Below, in pieces: positions 55,187 through 62,902 of a stretch of DNA of 64,000 nt. The number at the start of each line of letters is the position of its first letter. Position 1 is the stretch's first letter. The stretch is from assembly GCF_016107545.1 (NCBI RefSeq), contig NZ_JABASS010000001.1:310001-374000 (forward strand). The letters run 5' to 3'. Under the pieces are notes generated by a model. That model worked only from the letters and a program-made list of their open reading frames with translations. It was not told the DNA's origin and did no database searches. The translations under genes were made by a program, and so were the position numbers. The DNA comes from Psychrobacter namhaensis. Its GTDB lineage: Bacteria; Pseudomonadota; Gammaproteobacteria; Pseudomonadales; Moraxellaceae.

Positions 55187-56017
55187 TTAGACGTGTAAGG
55201 CATGTCCACAGCGATCACAAAACTCCGCTCCCACTGCATGACCAAACTTACCACAGTTTGGACAAGTGACTGGGTTAAGCTGGGGGCGCATATTACGCGT
55301 CAACTCTGAGGTAAAAATTCCTGTTGGTACCGCGATGACTGCATAACCTGTAATCATGACCATCGTTGCAATGGCTTGCCCTAGTGGCGTTTTTGGCGAA
55401 ATATCTCCATAGCCTACGGTGGTTAAAGTCACAACCGCCCAATAAATAGAAATTGGAATACTGGTAAAGCCGTTTTCAGGCCCTTCCACCACATAGACGA
55501 TCGAGCCATAAATAGTCACCAAAAGTACCAGCGACAAGAAAAACACGGTTATCTTTTGCTGGCTGGTTCTCAGGGCAGACGCTAAAAAACCGGCTTGCTG
55601 CATGTAAGCCTTGAGCTTTAGTACTCGAAACACTCGTAAGAGACGCAGAATACGTATGACAATAAGATACTGCACGCCGCCAAATATAAGGCTTAAATAA
55701 CTGGGTAATATAGACAGCAGATCTACGACACCAAAAAAACTAAAAACATAACGGAAGCGATTGGGCGCTGAAAACAACCTCAACAAATACTCAAGCGTAA
55801 ACAAAATAGTAAAAAACCATTCTGCATAAAAAAATATCGTTCCATACTGCAAACGCACAAACAACACGCTATCTAGCATGACCACACCGACGCTGGTCAA
55901 AATCGCAATCAATAACACAATATCAAAGAGCTTACCCAAACGGGTGTCTGTACCTTCAATAATGATATGAATACGGTTACGCAAGTGTGTGATGGCTTCA
56001 GTATTGGGTTGCTTCAT
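55187..56017 (-). CDS. Voltage-gated-type potassium channel with C-terminal zinc ribbon
   Basis: A 276-aa ion transporter with six predicted helices: S4-like VIRILRLLRVFRVLKLKAYM (alternating Arg/Lys), pore loop VTLTTVGYGDISP with the K+ selectivity filter TVGYGD (about residues 195-200), then S6 (TMVMITGYAVIAVPTGIF). The C-terminal end is a zinc ribbon: CPNCGKFGHAVGAEFCDRCG (CxxC-x(n)-CxxC). A cyclic-nucleotide domain is absent. K+ selectivity is inferred from the filter; the ribbon may regulate the channel. Confidence 0.9.
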   Translation of the reverse strand: MKQPNTEAITHLRNRIHIIIEGTDTRLGKLFDIVLLIAILTSVGVVMLDSVLFVRLQYGTIFFYAEWFFTILFTLEYLLRLFSAPNRFRYVFSFFGVVDLLSILPSYLSLIFGGVQYLIVIRILRLLRVFRVLKLKAYMQQAGFLASALRTSQQKITVFFLSLVLLVTIYGSIVYVVEGPENGFTSIPISIYWAVVTLTTVGYGDISPKTPLGQAIATMVMITGYAVIAVPTGIFTSELTRNMRPQLNPVTCPNCGKFGHAVGAEFCDRCGHALHV

Positions 56018-56332
56018 AGAGTCGGTAACTTTATAAAATCAATGGCTTGATAGCATCCAATGACTTAAAATGTGATGGATAAGGACAAGTTAGTTAAAAT
56101 ACACCAAACTGGTTTATAATATTGCTCACTTATGACAGTAAAAACAATCTATAAGTTGCCACAGTGTAGCAAAAAAGCACTCTCAACAACATACAAATCG
56201 TTAACGTGTAGGTAGCTCTATTACCTTGATGAGACAGAGTAATCATATTATAAAAATACCTGCACAGGCACTAAAGAGTGTTGTTAACGATTTTTTAAGC
56301 ATAAAATAGTACGCAAAAATTAAGGATGTTAT
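56018..56332. other. Divergent intergenic region before yebC
   Basis: 315 bases. A TTATAATA sequence near 56113 could be a -10, but its -35 is weak. No other signal was recognised. Confidence 0.45.
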
Positions 56333-57082
56333 ATGGCAGGCCATTCAAAATGGGCAAATATTAAACACCGTAAAGCCCGTCAAGATGCGGTAAAAGGCAA
56401 AGTATTTACCAAGATTATTCGTGAAATTGTTTCTGCTGCCAAGCAAGGTGACCCTGATCCGGATAAAAACCCACGCTTACGTGCCGTCATTGAAAAAGCA
56501 TTGTCAGTCAATATGACCCGAGACACGATCAATCGGGCAGTCGATCGCGGTACAGGTGGCGGCGATACTGAAAACATGGATGAGATCAGCTACGAAGGCT
56601 ACGGTATCGGAGGCGTCGCCGTACTGGTCGAAACCATGACCGACAATGTCAATCGCACCGTCAGCGAAGTGCGTCATGCCTTTACAAAGTACGATGGTAA
56701 CCTTGGTACCTCAGGCTCGGTTGCTTATTTATTCAATAAGCGCGGTGAAATCATCTTTAACGATGTGAGCCTAGAAGATGACGTCATGTTGGTGGCACTA
56801 GATGCAGGCGCTCTTGATATCGAAAACGATGGCGAAAGCTTACTTGTCATTACTGAATGGGAAAATTTTGGTCAAGTCAAAGATGCTCTGAACGCTGCAG
56901 GCCTTGTTTCTGACAATGCTGAAGTGACCATGTCGCCATCAACCACGGCTGAAATAGACAATGTTGATGATGCCGAAAAAGTCATGAAAATGATTGACAT
57001 GCTAGAGGATATCGACGATGTACAAGAGGTTTATAGCAATGTAAACTTCTCGGCTGACGTGATGGCTCAGCTCGAGCAGTAA
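56333..57082 (+). CDS. yebC: YebC/PmpR-family translation or transcription regulator
   Basis: A 249-aa protein with the YebC N-terminus [22 protein letters not shown] (here [17 protein letters not shown]), [18 protein letters not shown], and [20 protein letters not shown]; length and sequence are typical. YebC proteins were called transcription regulators; recent work ties them to relief of ribosome stalling at proline stretches. It is not next to ruvC here, unlike in many genomes. Start ATG 56333 follows AAGGATG. Confidence 0.95.
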   Translation: MAGHSKWANIKHRKARQDAVKGKVFTKIIREIVSAAKQGDPDPDKNPRLRAVIEKALSVNMTRDTINRAVDRGTGGGDTENMDEISYEGYGIGGVAVLVETMTDNVNRTVSEVRHAFTKYDGNLGTSGSVAYLFNKRGEIIFNDVSLEDDVMLVALDAGALDIENDGESLLVITEWENFGQVKDALNAAGLVSDNAEVTMSPSTTAEIDNVDDAEKVMKMIDMLEDIDDVQEVYSNVNFSADVMAQLEQ

Positions 57083-57103
57083 TTTTTTGAATTGTCCTAA
57101 TCG

Positions 57104-57139
57104 AAAAAGACCAAACGTTTTCAGCGTTTGGTCTTTTTT
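57104..57139. terminator. Terminator of yebC
   Basis: AAAGACCAAACG pairs with CGTTTGGTCTTT over a 6-8 nt loop, followed by Ts. Confidence 0.93.
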
Positions 57140-57258
57140 ATGTGCTAGCGCCGCCAGACATGCCAGCGCATCAATATCAATATCAAGCACAGACAAACTC
57201 TTTAGCAATAATCCGCCAAGCGCTTCCTGCTCGCTCTTTAGACTCACTGTCTTTTAGA

Positions 57259-57858
57259 TTAGGGTCTGTACTCTGCGCCTTCAAGCGCTAGCAAATACTT
57301 TTTCTTGTCCAGTCCTCCGGTATAGCCGCCAAGCTTCCCATCACTACTAATGACCCGGTGACAAGGAATAATAACGCTAAAGGGGTTTTTACTATTGGCC
57401 TGTGCTACAGCGCGAAAGCCTTTGGGAGTATCAACACGCTGAGCAAGCGTGGCATAACTGATGGTCTCGCCAAAACCAATACCTTGTAGGGCGTGCCAGA
57501 CTCTTCGCTGAAAGTCCGTTCCCAAACTTATATCTATGGGCAAGTCAAAATCACAGCGCAGGCCTTGTATATACTGCTGTATCTGATGGATACACGTCAA
57601 CAGTAATTGCTGTTCACTATTGCCAGCGTCTAATGCCTCTGCCGCTACAAACGCCACATGATTACTATCAAACTTATAATGCTTCGCTAGCGCATTCAGT
57701 GTAATTTTGTCTTGCCAATGCTCGTCTACTTCCAACCAATTACACCAAACAAGCTTTGTGGTATTGCCTATCGTGTGGCTTGCCAGCAACAAAGCAGCGT
57801 TAGGAGATGACAAGTCATCATAAACGACATCGGACAGTTCAATACTGGTAATAATCAT
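57259..57858 (-). CDS. ogt: Methylated-DNA--protein-cysteine methyltransferase
   Basis: Ogt/AGT directly removes alkyl groups from O6-alkylguanine and is consumed in the reaction. The 199-aa protein has the HTH RVDTPKGFRAVAQANSKNP and the acceptor motif IIPCHRVISSDGKLGGYTGG (Cys in PCHRV). The N-terminal half is a poorly conserved domain. It lacks an Ada AraC domain. It is 61 bases downstream of ftsY and probably in its transcript; a second alkylation repair gene (alkA-like) is at 10047-10679. Confidence 0.93.
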   Translation of the reverse strand: MIITSIELSDVVYDDLSSPNAALLLASHTIGNTTKLVWCNWLEVDEHWQDKITLNALAKHYKFDSNHVAFVAAEALDAGNSEQQLLLTCIHQIQQYIQGLRCDFDLPIDISLGTDFQRRVWHALQGIGFGETISYATLAQRVDTPKGFRAVAQANSKNPFSVIIPCHRVISSDGKLGGYTGGLDKKKYLLALEGAEYRP

Positions 57859-57919
57859 ATGCTGATTCCTTTCATGCTATCTGTCTTTTCACACTGTCTG
57901 GTTGCTGACAGGCTTTTCG

Positions 57920-59326
57920 TTATTCTTTATCGTCTGTCTCAAACAGGGCAGCTACAAACTGTTTTGGACTAAAGGCACGCAAATCATCAATGGACTCGCC
58001 AACGCCAATATAGCGAATAGGCACGTCAGTCGTTTCGGCAATGTTAAAGACCACACCACCTTTAGCAGTGCCATCTAGCTTAGTGATAGTAATACCGGTC
58101 AATGGTACCACTTTATTAAACAATTCTACTTGGTTAATGGCATTTTGCCCCGTGCCAGCATCGAGCACAATCATACCTTCATGCGGTGCGCTCGGGTCTG
58201 CTTTACGCATGACGCGTACTACTTTTTCCAGCTCAGCCATTAAATGAGTCTTGTTTTGCAAACGTCCAGCGGTATCCGCTATGAGCACATCGATATTTTT
58301 TGCTTTGGCCGATTGCATCGCATCAAAGATGACAGAGGCACTATCAGAACCATGACCTTGTGCCACCACTGGAATGTCATTGCGCTCACCCCAAATCTGC
58401 AGCTGCTCAGTGGCTGCTGCTCGAAACGTATCACCGGCCGCCAGCATGACTGACTTACCCTCACCCTGCAAACGCTTAGCAAGCTTACCAATCGTTGTGG
58501 TTTTGCCCACACCATTGACGCCCACCACCAAGATTACAAAAGGCTTTTTACTGGTATCAATGAGCAGAGGCGCAACTTTTGGCGTTAAGATGTCGACCAG
58601 CTCACTTTGTAAAGCCTTGTACAATGAATGGGCATAAATCAAATCACCACGGGCGGTCTGCTCGGTCAGACTCTTAATGATACGGTTGGTTGCATTGACA
58701 CCAATATCAGCAACCAGCAACTGATCTTCAACTTCCTCTAACAGCTCATCATCGATCTCTTTGCCACCGATGAGGATACTGACCATACCTTCGGCCAAAT
58801 TCTTACGTGACTTACTCAGTCCCGTCTTCATACGATTAAACCAGCTGCCTTTTTTCTCACTCCCTTGCGTCTCTTGCAATTCGGTGGTTGCTTGTTGCTG
58901 ATTTACTTTTGGCGCGCTGCTGCTAACAGGACTGACACTTGGGCTATCACCCAACTGCTCTTGCAATGGCATGGTTGGGACGGTCGACGCAGTATTCGTC
59001 TTAGTGGCAGCCACTTTTTCTTTGGCAGTTGAAAAACTTTCAGAAGCACCTTTAGGAACATGGTGCTCTTCTGTCATCACAATTGGCGTGGCCAAAGCGA
59101 CATTTTCTTCTTCATGGTTTGCGTTGTTTGGATTTGCTGTACTGTCTTTTTTTGGCTTGTCACTCTCAGTATGGGGTACCTGCTTTGATTCAACTTTCTC
59201 AGTCTCATCGATGATAGGCACAGATTGCGCCGGCAGACTGGGTAAGGTAATATCATCGTCATCCAAGTCATCAAGACCATCGTCAAGATTGATGACCACA
59301 CGATTGCTATTATTGGGGTTATTCAT
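57920..59326 (-). CDS. ftsY: Signal recognition particle receptor
   Basis: FtsY is the membrane-associated GTPase that receives SRP-ribosome complexes. The N-terminal 160 or so residues are acidic and low-complexity (A domain). The NG domain follows: NLAEGMVSILIGGKEIDDEL (N), VVGVNGVGKTTTIGKLAKRL (G1 P-loop), AAGDTFRAAATEQL, VLIADTAGRLQNKTHL (G3) and ITKLDGTAKGGVVFNIA (G4 TKLD). Length is 468 aa. It pairs with the ffs RNA at 1919-2027. An insertion element lies behind its promoter region (59587). Confidence 0.97.
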   Translation of the reverse strand: MNNPNNSNRVVINLDDGLDDLDDDDITLPSLPAQSVPIIDETEKVESKQVPHTESDKPKKDSTANPNNANHEEENVALATPIVMTEEHHVPKGASESFSTAKEKVAATKTNTASTVPTMPLQEQLGDSPSVSPVSSSAPKVNQQQATTELQETQGSEKKGSWFNRMKTGLSKSRKNLAEGMVSILIGGKEIDDELLEEVEDQLLVADIGVNATNRIIKSLTEQTARGDLIYAHSLYKALQSELVDILTPKVAPLLIDTSKKPFVILVVGVNGVGKTTTIGKLAKRLQGEGKSVMLAAGDTFRAAATEQLQIWGERNDIPVVAQGHGSDSASVIFDAMQSAKAKNIDVLIADTAGRLQNKTHLMAELEKVVRVMRKADPSAPHEGMIVLDAGTGQNAINQVELFNKVVPLTGITITKLDGTAKGGVVFNIAETTDVPIRYIGVGESIDDLRAFSPKQFVAALFETDDKE

Positions 59327-59586
59327 AAGCGTGCCCTAAAAGTTATCACTCGTTAATTATTTGTTTATTGGCAATGGTTTGATATACCGTGACGTACTTG
59401 CCAACTATATGACCATTTATTTTTGGCTTAGTTTACCATAGTTAGAGTGGGGCTCAGCCCTTACCATCATAGACTATCATCAAAATTTACAAGTTTAAAA
59501 GGCGATACAGGGGTTTAAGAAAGTTTGCCTTAAGGTTTTGACACAAAACTCTGACCTTCTACTCGCCTAACTTCGCCTACCCTATC

Positions 59587-61097
59587 AAAACCGCGAAAGA
59601 GGACGCCACCCGACATTAGGGTGGCGCTGAATTTCGCCTAGCGCTTATTATATATTCATACAAATTATGTACTGAAGTAAGCTATACTAAATTTTAGAAA
59701 TTATTTTAAAAAACACAGTGAATCGGCACTATGAAAATCAACAAAGCGTATAAATGTAGGCTTGAGCCTACTATAGAGCAGGAGATTATTCTAAATAATC
59801 TTGTCGGCTCAGCGCGTTTTGTTTGGAATCAAATGCTGGCAATCTCATTTGAGATGTTTGCTAAAAATGAGTTTATCAATGCCACCAATTTGGTTAATAA
59901 AATCATGGATCTAAAGAGTAATCCTGATTTTGAGTTCTTAAAAACAAGCTCTAATGCCGTCACCTTACAACAAAAAGTACGTGATCTTGCCTTGGCTTGG
60001 TCACGATTCTTTGACCCCAAAGTACACGCCAGATTAAAAGAGAATAAAAAGAAACCCAAAAAGCCCAAGTTCTTTAAACTGGCTGATGGCACAGAGATTC
60101 AACGACGGGCACTGATGCCACAATTTAAGCGCAAATCCGATGGGCGTGACTCCATTCGCTTGGTTCAGTTTGATAAATACTGCCGTGTTGAGGATAATCG
60201 CGTCAAACTGCCTAATGGTATTGGCTTGGTTAAGTTTAGAAAATCGCAAGACATCATCGGCACCATCAAAAACGTCACCATCAGCAAAAAATCAGGGCAC
60301 TGGTACGTGTCGTTTGGGTGTGAGCGCGAACTGGGCGAAAAGCCGGTTCACCCTGCCACAAGCGCCATTGGCTTGGACATGGGTATCACAAAACTACTCA
60401 CCACCTCAAACGGTACATACATCAAACCCAAGAACAGCTTTAAAGCCAACCAACTCAAACTTGCCAAATTACAGCGTCAACTAAGTAAGAAAGTAACATT
60501 CAGTCAAAACTGGAAAAAGCACAACCGTAAGATTCAAAAGCTCCACAGCCACATTGCCAATATTCGTCATGACTACTTGCACAAAGTCACCACCAGCATC
60601 AGCAAAAACCACGCCATGATCGCTTGTGAGGATTTAAAGGTCGCCAATATGTCGAAATCTGCTGGCGGCTCTGCCGCGCAGCATGGGCGTAATGTCAAAG
60701 CCAAGTCAGGGTTAAACAAATCCATTTTAGATCAAGGCTGGGGCATGATGGTTGATATGCTTGAGTACAAGCAGCAGTGGCGTGGCGGGCTACTTATCAA
60801 AGTGAACCCACGCTACACCAGCCAAACCTGCTTTGAATGCAAGCATATTGCTAAAGACAACAGACAAACTCAAGCAAAGTTTGAGTGCGTCAAATGTGGT
60901 CATAAAGCCAACGCTGATATTAATGCAGCTCGTAATATTTTATCGGCAGGACATGCCGTTTTGTCTGCGGAGGGAGGATGCAGTCAAGGTCGCCCGTTGA
61001 AACAGAAAACAAGTGACATTCGTGAGAAAGTCGCCTAAAGGCTAACGCTTTTAGAATCCCACCCTTGAGCTGTGCGAAAGTGGGGGGAGTGTGTCAA
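59587..61097 (+). mobile_element. IS200/IS605-superfamily TnpB-only element, copy 2 (intact tnpB)
   Basis: The element is 1511 bp, exactly as long as copy 1 (10748-12258), and most of the sequence is the same. The left end has CTATC just outside, a tip beginning AAAACCGCG, and the hairpin CGCCACCC-N7-GGGTGGCG at 59604-59626. The right end is a GC-rich hairpin followed by GTGTGTCAA, with TCAA (61094-61097) as the tip. No tnpA, no target duplication. It lies between ftsY and a small lipoprotein gene whose start is 22 bases beyond the right tip. Confidence 0.9.
59731..61038 (+). CDS. tnpB: TnpB RNA-guided DNA nuclease (IS605 OrfB family)
   Basis: TnpB proteins are compact RNA-guided nucleases, ancestors of Cas12, using an omega RNA from the element's right end. 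This 435-aa copy is intact: N-terminal helical/wedge part (MKINKAYKCRLEPTIEQE), RuvC-I Asp in IGLDMGITKLLTT (about residue 213), RuvC-II Glu in IACEDLKVANMSKS, a zinc finger with TCFECKH and FECVKCGHKA, and RuvC-III Asp in ANADINAARNIL. The start ATG 59731 is preceded by a long leader that includes the left-end hairpin. It differs from copy 1 at scattered positions but matches it in length, so it could act on both elements' sites. Confidence 0.95.
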   Translation: MKINKAYKCRLEPTIEQEIILNNLVGSARFVWNQMLAISFEMFAKNEFINATNLVNKIMDLKSNPDFEFLKTSSNAVTLQQKVRDLALAWSRFFDPKVHARLKENKKKPKKPKFFKLADGTEIQRRALMPQFKRKSDGRDSIRLVQFDKYCRVEDNRVKLPNGIGLVKFRKSQDIIGTIKNVTISKKSGHWYVSFGCERELGEKPVHPATSAIGLDMGITKLLTTSNGTYIKPKNSFKANQLKLAKLQRQLSKKVTFSQNWKKHNRKIQKLHSHIANIRHDYLHKVTTSISKNHAMIACEDLKVANMSKSAGGSAAQHGRNVKAKSGLNKSILDQGWGMMVDMLEYKQQWRGGLLIKVNPRYTSQTCFECKHIAKDNRQTQAKFECVKCGHKANADINAARNILSAGHAVLSAEGGCSQGRPLKQKTSDIREKVA

Positions 61098-61117
61098 AAC
61101 CTCGTATTAGGAATTAT
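60900..61117 (+). ncRNA. Predicted omega RNA of TnpB copy 2 (inferred)
   Basis: In characterised IS605-type systems the omega RNA comes from the 3' end of tnpB and the right end, and its guide is the first flanking bases beyond the element. Here the scaffold would include the hairpin at 61057-61090 and end with TCAA at 61097; the guide would be 61098-61117 (AACCTCGTATTAGGAATTAT). The 5' limit is a guess. No transcript evidence is available from sequence alone. Confidence 0.4.
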
Positions 61118-61119
61118 CT

Positions 61120-61284
61120 ATGGCCTCGCTATCCAACAGTTACAACAAGCGTGATAAAAAAATAACCCATATCAGCGCCGCTTTACTACTAACGACCATT
61201 GTGCTATCAGTGATAGGATGCAGTACCACGCCAGACTTTAAGCCAACTGCCAGTATGATGGTTGGGGCGCATAAATCTTTATAA
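61120..61284 (+). CDS. Small lipoprotein of unknown function (54 aa)
   Basis: A short gene starting with ATG 61120 after TTAGGA. The protein begins MASLSNSYNKRDKKITHI, then a hydrophobic helix and a lipobox ending in Cys (LSVIGC, Cys34), then STTPDFKPTASMMVGAHKSL. This is a classical lipoprotein signal peptide with a 20-residue mature part. No function is known. The TnpB element ends 22 bases before the start codon, so the original promoter has probably been separated from it. Confidence 0.75.
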   Translation: MASLSNSYNKRDKKITHISAALLLTTIVLSVIGCSTTPDFKPTASMMVGAHKSL

Positions 61285-61364
61285 CGCCTTCTATTGCTAT
61301 CGTTAAAGCGGGTATATGCACCCATCAGTTTATAAGTTGCCATTTTATATAAGTAGACCCTATC

Positions 61365-62837
61365 ATGTCCTCGTTTTTGCCACTATCTACTCCATCACTA
61401 CGCATTGCCTGTGCGTTAGCCTTAGCGACCTCACTTGCCGCTTGCCAAACCAGTGCAATGGATACCGGCGCCCCATCGACTGTTCAACATCCAGTCACTC
61501 AAAACCCCTTAGGCCAAAGTCAAGAGACGCCATCAGCGTTAGCCATTGATATGTCCGGTCGCCATGAATACCAGTTAGAGAATGGACTAAAAATAGTGGT
61601 AAAAGAAGATCATCGCGCACCAGTCGTGATGACTCAAATCTGGTATCGGGTCGGCTCAGCAGATGAGCCACTTGATAAAGGTGGTATCTCTCATCTGCTT
61701 GAGCACATGATGTTCAAAGGCACGACCGATGTGTCAAGTGAGGATTATGAGCGTTTGATTGCCAAATTTGGCGGGGTCAATAATGCTTTTACCAGTTATG
61801 ACTACACGGGTTACTACGAGCTGTTCCCGGCCAATCGCTTGCCGTTAGCGTTAGAGCTCGAAGCGGATCGAATGAAAAACTTAACCTTCAATGATAAAGA
61901 GTTTGCCAAAGAGCATCAAGTGGTTATGGAAGAGCGTCGTCAACGCACTGATGACAATCCACTTGCCAAAGCTTACGAGTCATTTCGCTTATTAGCGCTC
62001 CCCGATAGTCCAAAAGGCGAATCCGTCATCGGGCCGATGGCTGAGCTGGAGTCAATTACGCTCGCAGACTTAAAAGACTGGTACCAGACTTGGTATGCAC
62101 CAAACAACGCTACCTTGGTCATCGTTGGGGATGTGGAGCCAACAGAAGTATTGGCTCAAGTCAAACGTTACTTTGGAGATTTAAAACCCAGCGACTTACC
62201 CAAACGCCCCGCGGTCAGTCAAAAGGCTTTTCGGGGTTATCAACAAGTCGACTCTGAGCAAGCCGTACAAGTCCCTGTGCTACTCATGGGTTATAACGTA
62301 CCGAGTCTTGTGTCTGTAGATCCAAACAATGAAAATCAAGCTTACGCGCTCTCACTTGCGCAAGACGTATTAGACGGCGGGCTGTCCGCACGTTTGGAGC
62401 GTCGACTGATACGTGAGCAAGGCTTGCTCACCGCCGTGGGTACCTCTTATGACTTATTGGATCGCGGCGATGGCCTATTTTTGATTCAAGCAACGCCGCG
62501 CGAAGGCGTGAGTTTAGAGCAAGCACAGCAAGCCATCACCGCCGAGATAGAAAAGCTCAAAACCAACCCAATAGCTCCCGATGAAATCAGCCGAGCCAAA
62601 ACCAATACGGTCACGGGCCTCGTTTACGCGCAAGATAGCATGGAAGGACAGGCACTCATGATTGGCTCATTACAATCTATTGGGCTTGATGACAGACTGC
62701 TTGCCGAGCTGCCTACTAAGCTTGATAGCGTGACGATCGCTGACATACAAGCTGCGAGCAAAAAATATCTAGTCAAGAACAATTTGACAGTAATGCACGT
62801 CGTCCCACCTAAAGAGCAAGCAGAGAACCAGAAATAA
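61365..62837 (+). CDS. M16-family zinc peptidase, catalytic subunit (lipoprotein-like)
   Basis: A 490-aa M16 (insulinase/pitrilysin-like) protease. The signal segment LACALALATSLAAC-like (residues about 13-27, Cys27) suggests lipid anchoring. The inverted zinc motif HLLEH is present in GGISHLLEHMMFKGT (about residues 105-119), with the downstream ligand Glu in LALELEADRMKNL. Two M16 halves are visible (VVMEERRQRTDDNPL, then WYAPNNATLVIVGDVEP). It pairs with the next gene, which lacks the zinc motif, as in PqqF/ProcA-like or processing-peptidase-type pairs. The substrate is unknown. Start ATG 61365. Confidence 0.92.
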   Translation: MSSFLPLSTPSLRIACALALATSLAACQTSAMDTGAPSTVQHPVTQNPLGQSQETPSALAIDMSGRHEYQLENGLKIVVKEDHRAPVVMTQIWYRVGSADEPLDKGGISHLLEHMMFKGTTDVSSEDYERLIAKFGGVNNAFTSYDYTGYYELFPANRLPLALELEADRMKNLTFNDKEFAKEHQVVMEERRQRTDDNPLAKAYESFRLLALPDSPKGESVIGPMAELESITLADLKDWYQTWYAPNNATLVIVGDVEPTEVLAQVKRYFGDLKPSDLPKRPAVSQKAFRGYQQVDSEQAVQVPVLLMGYNVPSLVSVDPNNENQAYALSLAQDVLDGGLSARLERRLIREQGLLTAVGTSYDLLDRGDGLFLIQATPREGVSLEQAQQAITAEIEKLKTNPIAPDEISRAKTNTVTGLVYAQDSMEGQALMIGSLQSIGLDDRLLAELPTKLDSVTIADIQAASKKYLVKNNLTVMHVVPPKEQAENQK

Positions 62838-62902
62838 TGGTGAGGTTTTATTTATGCAATGAAACCGCCGACCACACATATTTCATTTATAAGAAGACAC
62901 CC

